From positions 1 through 7,320 of the forward strand of contig JAFQJX010000173.1 in NCBI GenBank assembly GCA_017397205.1: a stretch of 7,320 bases of DNA, in the 5' to 3' direction. Made by a program: the position numbers and the translations under genes. Below are positions 1 to 6,218 of the stretch, piece after piece. Each line of letters starts with the position of its first letter. The first letter of the stretch is position 1. The DNA comes from Clostridia bacterium (lineage in GTDB: Bacteria; Bacillota; Clostridia; Oscillospirales; CAG-272). The notes beneath the pieces were generated by a model. It was not told the DNA's origin, made no database searches, and worked only from the letters and a program-made list of their open reading frames with translations.

Positions 1-384
1 AATATCTATTAAATATTTTGAAATTTCCTTAAGCGCGGTCAAGGTAATCGGGCGTCCGTTTGCCTTAATCTTTCCCTTTCCGTCCGACGTGATATGCCTT
101 TCAATCAGGAGGTGCCCCTCCCCATCGGGGGCAATCTCCGCAAGAGCAAGCGCCTCCGTAGCAGCAGGAGAAAGGTCCCCGAAGATGCCCCAGACGGACG
201 CGCTCTCCTCGCCTGTACGAATGAAACTTTTATCTGCCTTTGTGCCTGTCAGGAGCCCGATGCTGTCAATCAGGATGGATTTTCCCGCACCCGTCTGACC
301 CGTCAAAGCCGTCAGCCCTTGAGAGAAATCCACCTCAAGCTCCTTAATCAGCGCAATGTTCTGAATGTTGAGTGTCAGCAGCAT
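1..384 (-). CDS. recN: DNA repair protein RecN, N-terminal part (runs off left edge)
   Basis: SMC-like ATPase that acts early in double-strand-break repair and recombination in the cytoplasm. The window holds the first 128 codons, read through to base 1 without a stop, so the truncation is the window edge and not a broken gene. The start MLLTLNIQNIALIKELEVDF is typical of the family. Walker A is GQTGAGKS at residues 29-36, where RecN usually has Glu at the second position. The segment NGRPIT at 109-114 and the ending LIDI match the region just before the usual HGQHE segment of RecN. The ATG at 384 lies 1 nt after the argR stop (TGA-T-ATG). No good Shine-Dalgarno sequence is visible, so translation is probably coupled to argR. 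It is the last visible gene of the operon. The family assignment is secure; full length and Walker B cannot be seen. Confidence 0.95.
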   Translation of the reverse strand, partial: MLLTLNIQNIALIKELEVDFSQGLTALTGQTGAGKSILIDSIGLLTGTKADKSFIRTGEESASVWGIFGDLSPAATEALALAEIAPDGEGHLLIERHITSDGKGKIKANGRPITLTALKEISKYLIDI

Positions 385-385
385 A

Positions 386-838
386 TCACAAGGTATGAAT
401 CATATTCCGCAGGGTTTCTGCAAGCAGGGCGGCGGCGCGCTCATCTCTTGCAACGGCCATAATGGTATCATCCCCCGCCACACAGCCGAGAATGTTTTCA
501 AGCTTCATGGAATCAAGGCAGGCGGCAACCGCCTGTGCCATGCCTGAATAGGTGTGAATGACGAGAATATTAAGCGATACCTCCACGCGGACAATGGACT
601 CCGTCACGGCGCTGTTGAACTTGGGAATTGGCTGCTCCTGCCGTACCGCCCTTTCGTAGCGGTAGATTCCCCGTCCAGTCATGCTCTTGACAAGCTTCAG
701 CTCGCGAATATCGCGGGAAATGGTTGCCTGCGTTGCGCGGAAGCCCGCCTGATTGAGCAGGTCAAGCAGCTGCTCCTGCGTTTCCACGTCGCTCCGAGCA
801 ATGATGCTCAGAATGGCTTCCTGTCGTTTGTTTTTCAT
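386..838 (-). CDS. argR: Arginine repressor ArgR/AhrC
   Basis: Hexameric arginine-sensing transcription regulator of arginine biosynthesis and catabolism genes. The 150-residue length equals the family norm (about 150). The N-terminal winged helix-turn-helix covers roughly residues 1-68, with the recognition segment TQATISRDIRELKLVK at 36-51. The C-terminal oligomerisation and arginine-binding domain holds GMAQAVAACLD at 99-109 and GDDTI at 122-126, whose two Asp residues contact arginine in known homologues. The family usually reads GTIAGDDT; here it is GCVAGDDT. The ATG at 838 was chosen because a GAGG ribosome-binding site (845-848) sits 6 nt upstream, overlapping the nadK stop. A TTG at 850 in the same frame would add four residues, but it overlaps the nadK end and lacks that spacing. 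The gene is 8 nt from nadK and 1 nt from recN, in the conserved Firmicutes argR-recN pair. Confidence 0.96.
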   Translation of the reverse strand: MKNKRQEAILSIIARSDVETQEQLLDLLNQAGFRATQATISRDIRELKLVKSMTGRGIYRYERAVRQEQPIPKFNSAVTESIVRVEVSLNILVIHTYSGMAQAVAACLDSMKLENILGCVAGDDTIMAVARDERAAALLAETLRNMIHTL

Positions 839-846
839 CTTACACC

Positions 847-1698
847 TCAATCCTTTGCTTCTGCAAGGTCCATTTTTTGGCGCAGGGTCGTCATGGTGGA
901 AAGTGCGCCGAAGGACAAAAGACGCAGGACATCCTCTCTGCGCGTGATTCTGACGGAATCCCCAACGGCAACCTCGTAGCGGTTGCGACCGTCTACGCTT
1001 GCAAGCAACACCTCGCCCTTGGCGGACGTGTTGGTAATTTCAACGGTATTTTCACCGCCAAGCACCATGGGGCGGTTGAAGAAGGTATGCGGACATACGG
1101 GCGTCACGCAAAAGGCATCCAGATTCGGGTCAAGCATCGGACCGCCAGCCGAAAAGGAATACGCCGTTGAGCCGGAGGGCGTTGCAACGAGAATCCCGTC
1201 GCCGCGGTAGCGGATGGTGGTGCCGTTTGTGTGCGTCAGGGTCATATCGGCAATTCCAAAGCTGGTGCCGTGAGATACGAATACCTCGTTGACGGCAGGG
1301 CGCTCACAAACCTCAACCTCTCCGTTCTTATGTATCACCTCAAGCCGAAGCGTAATCCGCCTGGTTTCAAGGCAACTTCCGTCTACAAGACGGGAAAGCG
1401 GAGAAAGGTCGGCTGCCTCTACCTCTGCAAGATAGCCAAGACGCCCAAGATTGACACCGCACAGGGGCAAGCCGTGCTTCATTGCACCGACGGCGGCATC
1501 CAGGACGGAGCCGTCTCCGCCAATGACAACGAGCGCGTCAAAGGGGGCGTCCGCCTCCGAGACTGCTGCGTCAAGGGTTTTCCCCTCAGGCAGCACCCGT
1601 GCAAAGGCACCCCGCGCCTCAAGATAGGCGCAAACGGAGGAGGAAACCTCCTGCGCGGGGTCCTTTTGAACATTCGGTATAATCAGAAAACGTTTCAT
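847..1698 (-). CDS. nadK: NAD kinase
   Basis: ATP- or polyphosphate-dependent NAD kinase that makes NADP+ from NAD+ in the cytosol. It is 283 residues, normal for the family. Visible landmarks in order are the nucleotide motif GGDGS at 60-64, GVNLGRLGYL at 81-90, the Asn-Glu pair of the NAD site at 137-138, the glycine-rich GDGILVATPSGSTAYSFSAG at 166-185, and PVCPHTFFNRP at 200-210. The ATG at 1698 is preceded by AAAGG (1706-1710) with a 7-nt spacer. It begins 18 nt after the tlyA stop, the second-largest spacing in the operon, and ends 8 nt before argR. Bacillus subtilis does not have nadK at this spot; a tlyA-nadK-argR order is, to my knowledge, common in Clostridia. Identification is firm; phosphate-donor preference cannot be read from the sequence. 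Confidence 0.96.
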   Translation of the reverse strand: MKRFLIIPNVQKDPAQEVSSSVCAYLEARGAFARVLPEGKTLDAAVSEADAPFDALVVIGGDGSVLDAAVGAMKHGLPLCGVNLGRLGYLAEVEAADLSPLSRLVDGSCLETRRITLRLEVIHKNGEVEVCERPAVNEVFVSHGTSFGIADMTLTHTNGTTIRYRGDGILVATPSGSTAYSFSAGGPMLDPNLDAFCVTPVCPHTFFNRPMVLGGENTVEITNTSAKGEVLLASVDGRNRYEVAVGDSVRITRREDVLRLLSFGALSTMTTLRQKMDLAEAKD

Positions 1699-1716
1699 AC
1701 TATCGCCTTTCTGCGT

Positions 1717-2436
1717 TTACTTTTTCAGGTGAATCAGATATTCCGTATTGCCGTCCCCACCCAATATGGGGGACTCAATCGTGGCGCACACGGTCAGCCC
1801 CAGCCCCTCGGCACACGCGACAACCTTGTCAATTGCGCTCTTGCGCGCCCTCGGGTCCCTGACAATTCCGCCGCCACCGAGGTGAGCGCGCCCCACCTCA
1901 AACTGCGGCTTGATCAGCGTTATAATATCCCCCGACGCCACAACGTCAGCGAGTGCGGGTAAAATCAGGGTCTGGGAAATAAAGGAAACGTCCATGACGG
2001 CAAGGGTGATTTCTTCGTCAAAGCTATCTCGGGTGAGATAGCGGGCGTTGGTATTTTCGCGGCTGACGACGCGCGGGTCCTCTCTGAGTCGCACGTGAAG
2101 CTGACCGCTTCCGTTTTCAACGGCGTACACCCGTGCCGCGCCCCTTTGAAGCAGGCAGTCGGTAAAGCCGCCGCTGGAGGCGCCGACGTCAAGGCAAATC
2201 CTGTCGCACACGTTGACGGAAAACTGCGACAGCGCCGCCTCAAGCTTATAGCCGCCGCGACCGACGTAGCGACAGCCCGTCGTATCAACCGAAACGTCGC
2301 TTCCCTCCTCTACCTCCTGCGAGGGCTTGCGGCAAACCCTGCCGCAAAGGGTCACAGCCCCCTCCTTAATCAGGCGCTGTGCGAGCGTACGGCTTTCGGC
2401 GAGACCCTTTTCATACAGATACAGGTCAAGTCTCAT
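1717..2436 (-). CDS. tlyA: TlyA-family rRNA 2'-O-methyltransferase (annotated hemolysin A family)
   Basis: SAM-dependent ribose methyltransferase of the TlyA family; characterised members methylate cytidines of 16S and/or 23S rRNA, and some affect capreomycin sensitivity. An S4 RNA-binding domain occupies about residues 1-58, followed by RGGYKLE (60-66) and an FtsJ-like Rossmann domain. SAM motif I is LDVGASSGGFTDCLLQRGA at 82-100. The expected catalytic K-D-K-E set is present: Lys64, Asp149 (MDVSF), Lys176 (LIKPQFE) and Glu232 (NTEYL). At 105-112 the usual AVDVGYGQ-type motif reads AVENGSGQ, keeping an acidic residue. The ATG at 2436 overlaps the ispA stop as ATGA and gives 239 residues starting at the S4 domain (MRLDLYL). 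An in-frame start at 2478 would add a 14-residue tail inside ispA and is unlikely. The hemolysin name is historical. Whether it modifies one or both subunits is unknown. Confidence 0.93.
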   Translation of the reverse strand: MRLDLYLYEKGLAESRTLAQRLIKEGAVTLCGRVCRKPSQEVEEGSDVSVDTTGCRYVGRGGYKLEAALSQFSVNVCDRICLDVGASSGGFTDCLLQRGAARVYAVENGSGQLHVRLREDPRVVSRENTNARYLTRDSFDEEITLAVMDVSFISQTLILPALADVVASGDIITLIKPQFEVGRAHLGGGGIVRDPRARKSAIDKVVACAEGLGLTVCATIESPILGGDGNTEYLIHLKK

Positions 2437-3317
2437 TTGGTGCGCCCGAGAAGCATCTCGGCAAGTGCGGCCAGACATCCGTCGGCATCCATGCCGCCCA
2501 GCGCCTGAATTGCCTTTTGCGTGCGCACGCTTGCTTCTGCGCGTGCCTCGTCAGCCGTCATAAAGGTCAGGTAGGTGGTTTTTCCGTTTCTTGAATCACT
2601 CCCGACGGGCTTACCGATAGCATCCGTGCCGTATACGTCAAGCAGGTCGTCGACAATCTGAAAAGCCATTCCGACCTCGGTCGCGTACGTCATTGCGGCG
2701 TCCCACGCCTCCCCCTCAAAGACCCCTGCGGCGATACAGCCAAGACCTGCTGCCGCGCGCATAAGCGCGCAGGTTTTTCCGTCGTGAATACGGCAAAGGG
2801 TTTCGCGAGAAACCGTGGTGTTCTCTGCCAGAAGGTCAAGCACCTGACCGCCAATCATTCCGTTGCACCCCGCCGCGTGGGAAAGCAGGCGCGTTGCACG
2901 CACAATCTGCTCGGGCGTTGCGGGCGCGTCCGCAAGAACACCGAAGGCAAGCGTCAGAAGTCCGTCACCTGCCAGAACGGCATTTGCCTCCCCGTACATT
3001 TTATGACAGGTGGGCTTGCCGCGTCGGTAATCGTCGTCGTCCATGCAGGGCAAATCGTCATGAATTAAGGAGTAGGTATGCACCATTTCAAGCGCCGCAC
3101 CGAACGGGAGAGCAATCTCCTCGCTCCCGCCCAGCATTGCGGCAAATTTCATGGTGAGATACGGGCGGATTCTCTTGCCGCCGCCCATCGTGCTGTATTC
3201 CATTGCCTCCCAGACCTGTCGGGGAATGCGGCCGTCAGGACAAAGAGCATCCGCAAGATACTTGTCCACGCGACCTGCAAAGAGGCGCAGGTCCTGCTTC
3301 AGGTTTTCGTGTGTCAT
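2433..3317 (-). CDS. ispA: Polyprenyl synthase, farnesyl diphosphate synthase type (IspA)
   Basis: Trans-prenyltransferase that condenses IPP with DMAPP/GPP to give a short-chain diphosphate, probably farnesyl diphosphate, which feeds undecaprenyl phosphate, quinone and other isoprenoid synthesis. The protein is 294 residues, the usual size. It shows GGGKRIRP at 45-52 for IPP binding, the first Asp-rich motif DDLPCMDDDD at 87-96 with the two-residue insertion seen in bacterial (type II) FPP synthases, GGQVLDL at 156-162, and the second Asp-rich motif FQIVDDLLD at 219-227. The ATG at 3317 overlaps the xseB stop as ATGA and has a strong GGGAGG site (3325-3330). The longer frame from 3422 runs through xseB and has no family similarity. 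Its own stop overlaps tlyA. The dxs gene often found directly downstream in Firmicutes is absent. Exact product length cannot be proven from motifs. Confidence 0.95.
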   Translation of the reverse strand: MTHENLKQDLRLFAGRVDKYLADALCPDGRIPRQVWEAMEYSTMGGGKRIRPYLTMKFAAMLGGSEEIALPFGAALEMVHTYSLIHDDLPCMDDDDYRRGKPTCHKMYGEANAVLAGDGLLTLAFGVLADAPATPEQIVRATRLLSHAAGCNGMIGGQVLDLLAENTTVSRETLCRIHDGKTCALMRAAAGLGCIAAGVFEGEAWDAAMTYATEVGMAFQIVDDLLDVYGTDAIGKPVGSDSRNGKTTYLTFMTADEARAEASVRTQKAIQALGGMDADGCLAALAEMLLGRTK

Positions 3318-3508
3318 TGAAATTCCTCCCCCGTCAGGGCGGTGATTTTCTTTTCGGCGGTTGCAAGCTTCTCCGAGCAGTACCTCACAAGGGCAATCGC
3401 CTTTTCGTATTCCGCAAGGCACTCCTCAAGCGGAGCGTTGCCGTTTTCCAGCTTTTTGATAATTTCGTCAAGCGCAAGGATTGCGCTCTCAAAGGTCATT
3501 TCTTCCAT
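3314..3508 (-). CDS. xseB: Exodeoxyribonuclease VII small subunit
   Basis: Small helical subunit of exonuclease VII, which binds the XseA large subunit in several copies to form the enzyme that degrades single-stranded DNA to oligonucleotides. It is 64 residues, in the normal range (60-80). The pattern TFESAILALDEIIKKLENG at 5-23 followed by PLEECLAEYEKAIAL at 26-40 is diagnostic. The ATG at 3508 was chosen because GGGAG (3515-3519) lies 6 nt upstream and the protein then begins right at the conserved domain. A second ATG at 3499 is possible and would remove three residues. A longer frame from 3562 would only add residues encoded inside xseA. The start overlaps the xseA end by 20 nt and the stop overlaps the ispA start, so the subunits are probably translated in a coupled way. 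Confidence 0.95.
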   Translation of the reverse strand: MEEMTFESAILALDEIIKKLENGNAPLEECLAEYEKAIALVRYCSEKLATAEKKITALTGEEFQ

Positions 3509-4742
3509 GTGATTCTCCCGTCTCACCCGTCTGGGCGGTAATAGAGGTAATGCTGGCACCAAGGGTGCCGTCCTTCAGTTGAATTGAAACGCGCTCGCCA
3601 ACCGTTACTTTGGCAACCGTGGTCACAGGGGCGCCTGCTGCGTCCGACACAACGGCAAAGCCGCGATGCAAAACTCCGAGAGGATTGAGCGCAGAAAGCT
3701 TTTCTGCCCTGACGGAGAGGGCGTGCTGAGAGGAGGCAATCCGCTCCTTGCCCAGTCCGACAAGCCGCTCCTCCAGCTGACCAAGCCGCAGCACGTGCGG
3801 AGTCAGCATTCTCACGGGATTTGTAAGAATCCCTGCGTCCTTGAGCGCGTTCAATCGCGTGCGCGCAACGCCCACGCGCGAGGCAAGCGCCTTTTTCGCC
3901 CTGCCCAGGTAGGTAACGAGAAGCGCGCTGACGTCCTGCACGTCAGGCACGGCAAGCTCCGCGGCAGCAGAGGGTGTTGGTGCGCGCAAATCTGCGACAA
4001 AGTCGCAAATGGTAAAATCCGTTTCATGCCCAACGGCAGAAATGACCGGGATTTCACAGGCGGCAATTTCCCTTGCAAGCCCCTCGTCGTTAAAGCACCA
4101 GAGGTCCTCAATGGAGCCGCCACCGCGCCCGATGATGATAACGTCGGGAGGATTTGCTTCAAAATAGCGAATGCCGCGCACCAAGCTCGCGGGGGCATCT
4201 ACCCCCTGCACCAGCGAGGGATACAGCACCACCTCCGCAAGCGGAAAGCGCCTGCCCAAAATGTTGAGCATATCCTGCACCGCGGCACCCGAGGGGGAGG
4301 TCACAAGACCTATTTTGCGAGGAAACAGGGGGATTTTCTTCTTTCTCGCCTCGTCAAACAGCCCTTCCTCGGCAAGCTTCTTTTTCAGCGCCTCAAAGGC
4401 GATATGCAAGGAACCGAGGCCGTCCGAGTCCATTTGACTCACGTATAGCTGATACTGACCCGTAGCGCTATAAACGCCAACGCTCCCCCGCGCAAACAGC
4501 TTCATGCCGTCGGCAGGTGCAAACTTCAGCTTTTGAGCGGCTGAACGGAACATCACGCACCGTATGACTCCCCCCTCGTCCTTGAGTGAAAAGTATAAAT
4601 GTCCGCTTGGATGCCGCTTGAAATTTGAAACCTCGCCGCACACGCGGATATCCGAGAGAATCTCGTCCTGCTGCATCAAATCGTGAATGTACTGATTAAG
4701 AGCCCCGACGCCGATAAATGCGTCCCTGTTCAGGTAATTCAA
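3489..4742 (-). CDS. xseA: Exodeoxyribonuclease VII large subunit
   Basis: Catalytic subunit of exonuclease VII, cleaving single-stranded DNA in both directions during repair and mismatch processing. It is 417 residues, usual for the family. An N-terminal OB-fold covers about residues 10-105 (CGEVSNFKRHPSGHLYFSLK at 35-54). The central nuclease domain contains IGLVTSPSGAAVQDML, RGGGSIEDLWCFNDE, and PVISAVGHETDFTICDFVAD followed by RAPTPSAAAEL. The C-terminal part is a helical, probably coiled region that carries XseB, then LNPLGVLHRGFAVV. Translation appears to start at TTG 4742, because a strong AAAGGAG site lies 6 nt upstream and the encoded protein starts just before the conserved domain. 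The gene follows the TsaD-like gene after a 31-nt gap, the widest in the operon, and overlaps xseB by 20 nt. Confidence 0.96.
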   Translation of the reverse strand: MNYLNRDAFIGVGALNQYIHDLMQQDEILSDIRVCGEVSNFKRHPSGHLYFSLKDEGGVIRCVMFRSAAQKLKFAPADGMKLFARGSVGVYSATGQYQLYVSQMDSDGLGSLHIAFEALKKKLAEEGLFDEARKKKIPLFPRKIGLVTSPSGAAVQDMLNILGRRFPLAEVVLYPSLVQGVDAPASLVRGIRYFEANPPDVIIIGRGGGSIEDLWCFNDEGLAREIAACEIPVISAVGHETDFTICDFVADLRAPTPSAAAELAVPDVQDVSALLVTYLGRAKKALASRVGVARTRLNALKDAGILTNPVRMLTPHVLRLGQLEERLVGLGKERIASSQHALSVRAEKLSALNPLGVLHRGFAVVSDAAGAPVTTVAKVTVGERVSIQLKDGTLGASITSITAQTGETGESHGRNDL

Positions 4743-4748
4743 AGCGGT

Positions 4749-4755
4749 CTCCTTT
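4749..4755 (-). promoter_or_regulatory. Strong ribosome-binding site selecting the TTG start of xseA
   Basis: AAAGGAG on the minus strand with a 6-nt spacer to TTG at 4742-4740. It is the closest match to the anti-Shine-Dalgarno complement in the operon. It follows the widest intergenic gap, so xseA can initiate independently of the upstream gene despite its weak start codon. Confidence 0.8.
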
Positions 4756-4773
4756 CGCAGATTTTCAGGTTAT

Positions 4774-5715
4774 TTAAGAAAAGAATTTCCTTGCGGTCAG
4801 GGCGGCAACACCAACGGCATTATCGCTTGAGAGGGCAGGCGGTGCAAAAAACGCCTTGCGCCCCTCAGCAAGCCGCGCCCTGAGCAGGTGACTTGACATC
4901 ACGCCACCGCCGAAAACGAGCGGCATATCTCCGTGCTCGGCGACGAAGGCATCTGCCATGCTCTCAAGAGAGGCACCCACGTAGTCAAACACGAATGCGG
5001 CGGTCAAGCGGACGTCGGCAGTTTTGCGATACAAATCCGCCGCCATATTTTCAAGCCCCGACAAATGCACGTAGCAGCCCTCTGCCGCAACGCGCTTACG
5101 GGGGATTTTTTGTTCGTTTTCTGCGGCAAGCGCTTCAAGCGCGGCGCCGCACGGGAATTTCAGCCCCAGCATCACGCCGATGCGGTCAATCACCTGCCCT
5201 GCGTGCAGGTCAAGGGAGCCACCGACAACGGTGGCGTCAAAGCCACGCTCGCCAAGTTTTGCCGTGACAAGCTCGGTCGTGCCGCCCGATACGTGAAACG
5301 CCCCAAAGGGCGATTCCAGCAAGGAAAGCGCATCCGCGCCGAGAACAGCCGCCATGATATGACCGCATTGATGCGACCACTCATAAAGCGGTACCCCAAG
5401 GGTGGCAGTCACGGCATTTGCAGCACTGACCCCGCTGAGAAAGCAAGGCATATAAGAGCCCGCCTGATTTCTTGGCCGTGCGGAAACGCCAACGGCGGAA
5501 ACGGTGCAGCCCTCAAGGTGCTTTTTCAGCTCCTCAAAGGCAAGCGGCAGATTCTTGACGTGTGCAAACACCGCATCCGACTGACGCAGCCCGCGCTCCC
5601 CCTCCTTGACGGAGAGAGGAATCTTGATATTGGCAAGCACCTGCATCTGTCTGTCCACAAGGGCAAGCGAGGTTGTATAGTTGCTGGTGTCAATGCCAAG
5701 CGCACAGTCTCTCAT
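4774..5715 (-). CDS. TsaD/Kae1-like (M22 family) paralogue, function unknown
   Basis: Member of the ASKHA-fold TsaD/Kae1/Qri7 superfamily, whose canonical members make the t6A37 modification of tRNA. It is 313 residues, somewhat shorter than typical TsaD (about 340). Residues 5-20 read ALGIDTSNYTTSLALV where true TsaD usually has an ETSCDE-type start. The HxxxH metal ligands are kept as H115-Q-C-G-H119. VSGGTTELV (142-150) replaces the usual VSGGHT-type loop. SLDLHAGQVIDRIG (167-180) replaces the LDDAAGEAFDK-type segment, and SSDNAVGVA (296-304) keeps the C-terminal metal-ligand Asp298. It therefore looks like an intact metal/nucleotide-binding fold with altered substrate loops. The ATG at 5715 overlaps the nusB stop as ATGA; an in-frame start at 5730 would add five residues and seems less likely. 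Old database labels of the O-sialoglycoprotein endopeptidase type should not be trusted. It could be a second t6A-type enzyme or have another role. Confidence 0.88.
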   Translation of the reverse strand: MRDCALGIDTSNYTTSLALVDRQMQVLANIKIPLSVKEGERGLRQSDAVFAHVKNLPLAFEELKKHLEGCTVSAVGVSARPRNQAGSYMPCFLSGVSAANAVTATLGVPLYEWSHQCGHIMAAVLGADALSLLESPFGAFHVSGGTTELVTAKLGERGFDATVVGGSLDLHAGQVIDRIGVMLGLKFPCGAALEALAAENEQKIPRKRVAAEGCYVHLSGLENMAADLYRKTADVRLTAAFVFDYVGASLESMADAFVAEHGDMPLVFGGGVMSSHLLRARLAEGRKAFFAPPALSSDNAVGVAALTARKFFS

Positions 5716-6125
5716 GCCTGCCCCACGCAACGCCCGTCTGCCATAATGGCGTTGAGGACACCGTTCACAAAGCCGTATGCCTTATCCTCGTCAAAGGATT
5801 TGGAAAGCTCGACTGCCTCGTTGAGGGAGACGCGGAGCGGAATGTCCTCGCGATAAAACATTTCATAGACTGCAAGGCGCAGAATTGCCATGGATACACG
5901 GGAGATGCGCTCCTTTTTCCAATTGCTGGAGGCGGCGTCTATCGCCGCATCAATGTCAGCGAGGTGCGCCTCCACACCCGCGAGCACGTTGCGGACGTAC
6001 GAATCCTCCTCCACGTCGCGCACGGAGATGGCAGTCTCGTAATGTCCCAGGGGGGAAACGGAGGTATCAAAGCCATACTCGAACAGAATGGAAAAGGCGG
6101 TTTCTCTTGCTTGTTTTCTTTTCAT
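5712..6125 (-). CDS. nusB: Transcription antitermination factor NusB
   Basis: RNA-binding factor that, with NusE (ribosomal protein S10), joins the antitermination complex on rRNA operons in the cytoplasm. It is 137 residues, typical of the family. The all-helical fold is indicated by KRKQARETAFSILFEYGF at 2-19, SRVSMAILRLAVYEMFY at 75-91, IPLRVSLNEAVELSKSF at 95-111, and KAYGFVNGVLNAI at 115-127, all at the expected places. The ATG at 6125 is preceded by GAGG (6134-6137) with an 8-nt spacer. The in-frame ATG at 6176 would lie upstream of the predicted -10 box and so would not be in the mRNA. It is the first gene of the operon, about 24 nt downstream of the probable transcription start, and ends overlapping the TsaD-like gene (ATGA). 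Confidence 0.95.
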   Translation of the reverse strand: MKRKQARETAFSILFEYGFDTSVSPLGHYETAISVRDVEEDSYVRNVLAGVEAHLADIDAAIDAASSNWKKERISRVSMAILRLAVYEMFYREDIPLRVSLNEAVELSKSFDEDKAYGFVNGVLNAIMADGRCVGQA

Positions 6126-6155
6126 GGTAGTTTCCTCGTGTGAATATTCATAGAT

Positions 6156-6183
6156 ATTATACAGTATTTTATACATTTGTCAA
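6156..6183 (-). promoter_or_regulatory. Consensus sigma-A-type promoter of the nusB-recN operon
   Basis: On the minus strand TTGACA (6178-6183), a 16-bp spacer and TATAAT (6156-6161), a perfect match to both hexamers. A start near 6149 would give a leader of about 24 nt before nusB. It is the only strong promoter noticed for the operon, so it probably drives all nine genes. The spacer contains the inverted repeat GTAT-AAA-ATAC, which could be an operator or chance. Confidence 0.85.
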
Positions 6184-6218
6184 GGCGGTGCAGGCGGCAG
6201 GGGTATCTTTTTTGCACC

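Noticed and set aside
1..30. AT-rich patch at the left edge as a possible regulatory or insertion boundary
   Set aside because: It reads straight through as recN codons for conserved residues (KEISKYLIDI), so it is coding sequence with local AT-rich codons.
1231..1962. Plus-strand open frame (about 243 codons) antisense to nadK and tlyA
   Set aside because: It spans the junction of two well-identified minus-strand genes and has no domain-like composition or convincing start context.
3318..3422. Upstream extension of ispA to an in-frame start at 3422
   Set aside because: The extra 35 residues are encoded inside xseB and are unlike the family; the ATG at 3317 has a strong GGGAGG site and the ATGA overlap.
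3666..4448. Plus-strand open frame (about 260 codons) antisense to xseA
   Set aside because: A shadow of the conserved xseA coding sequence with no recognisable protein features.
4933..5856. Long plus-strand open frame (about 307 codons) antisense to the TsaD-like gene and nusB
   Set aside because: The opposite strand encodes two clear conserved proteins. The translation is rich in Arg, Lys and His and resembles no known family; it is a shadow frame of GC-rich coding DNA.
6126..6176. Upstream extension of nusB to ATG 6176
   Set aside because: That codon lies upstream of the perfect -10 box, so it would not be in the transcript, and the added residues are not part of the NusB fold.
6183..6197. 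AGGCGG repeated twice upstream of the nusB promoter
   Set aside because: Two copies of a 6-bp GC-rich word 9 nt apart are too little to separate from chance.
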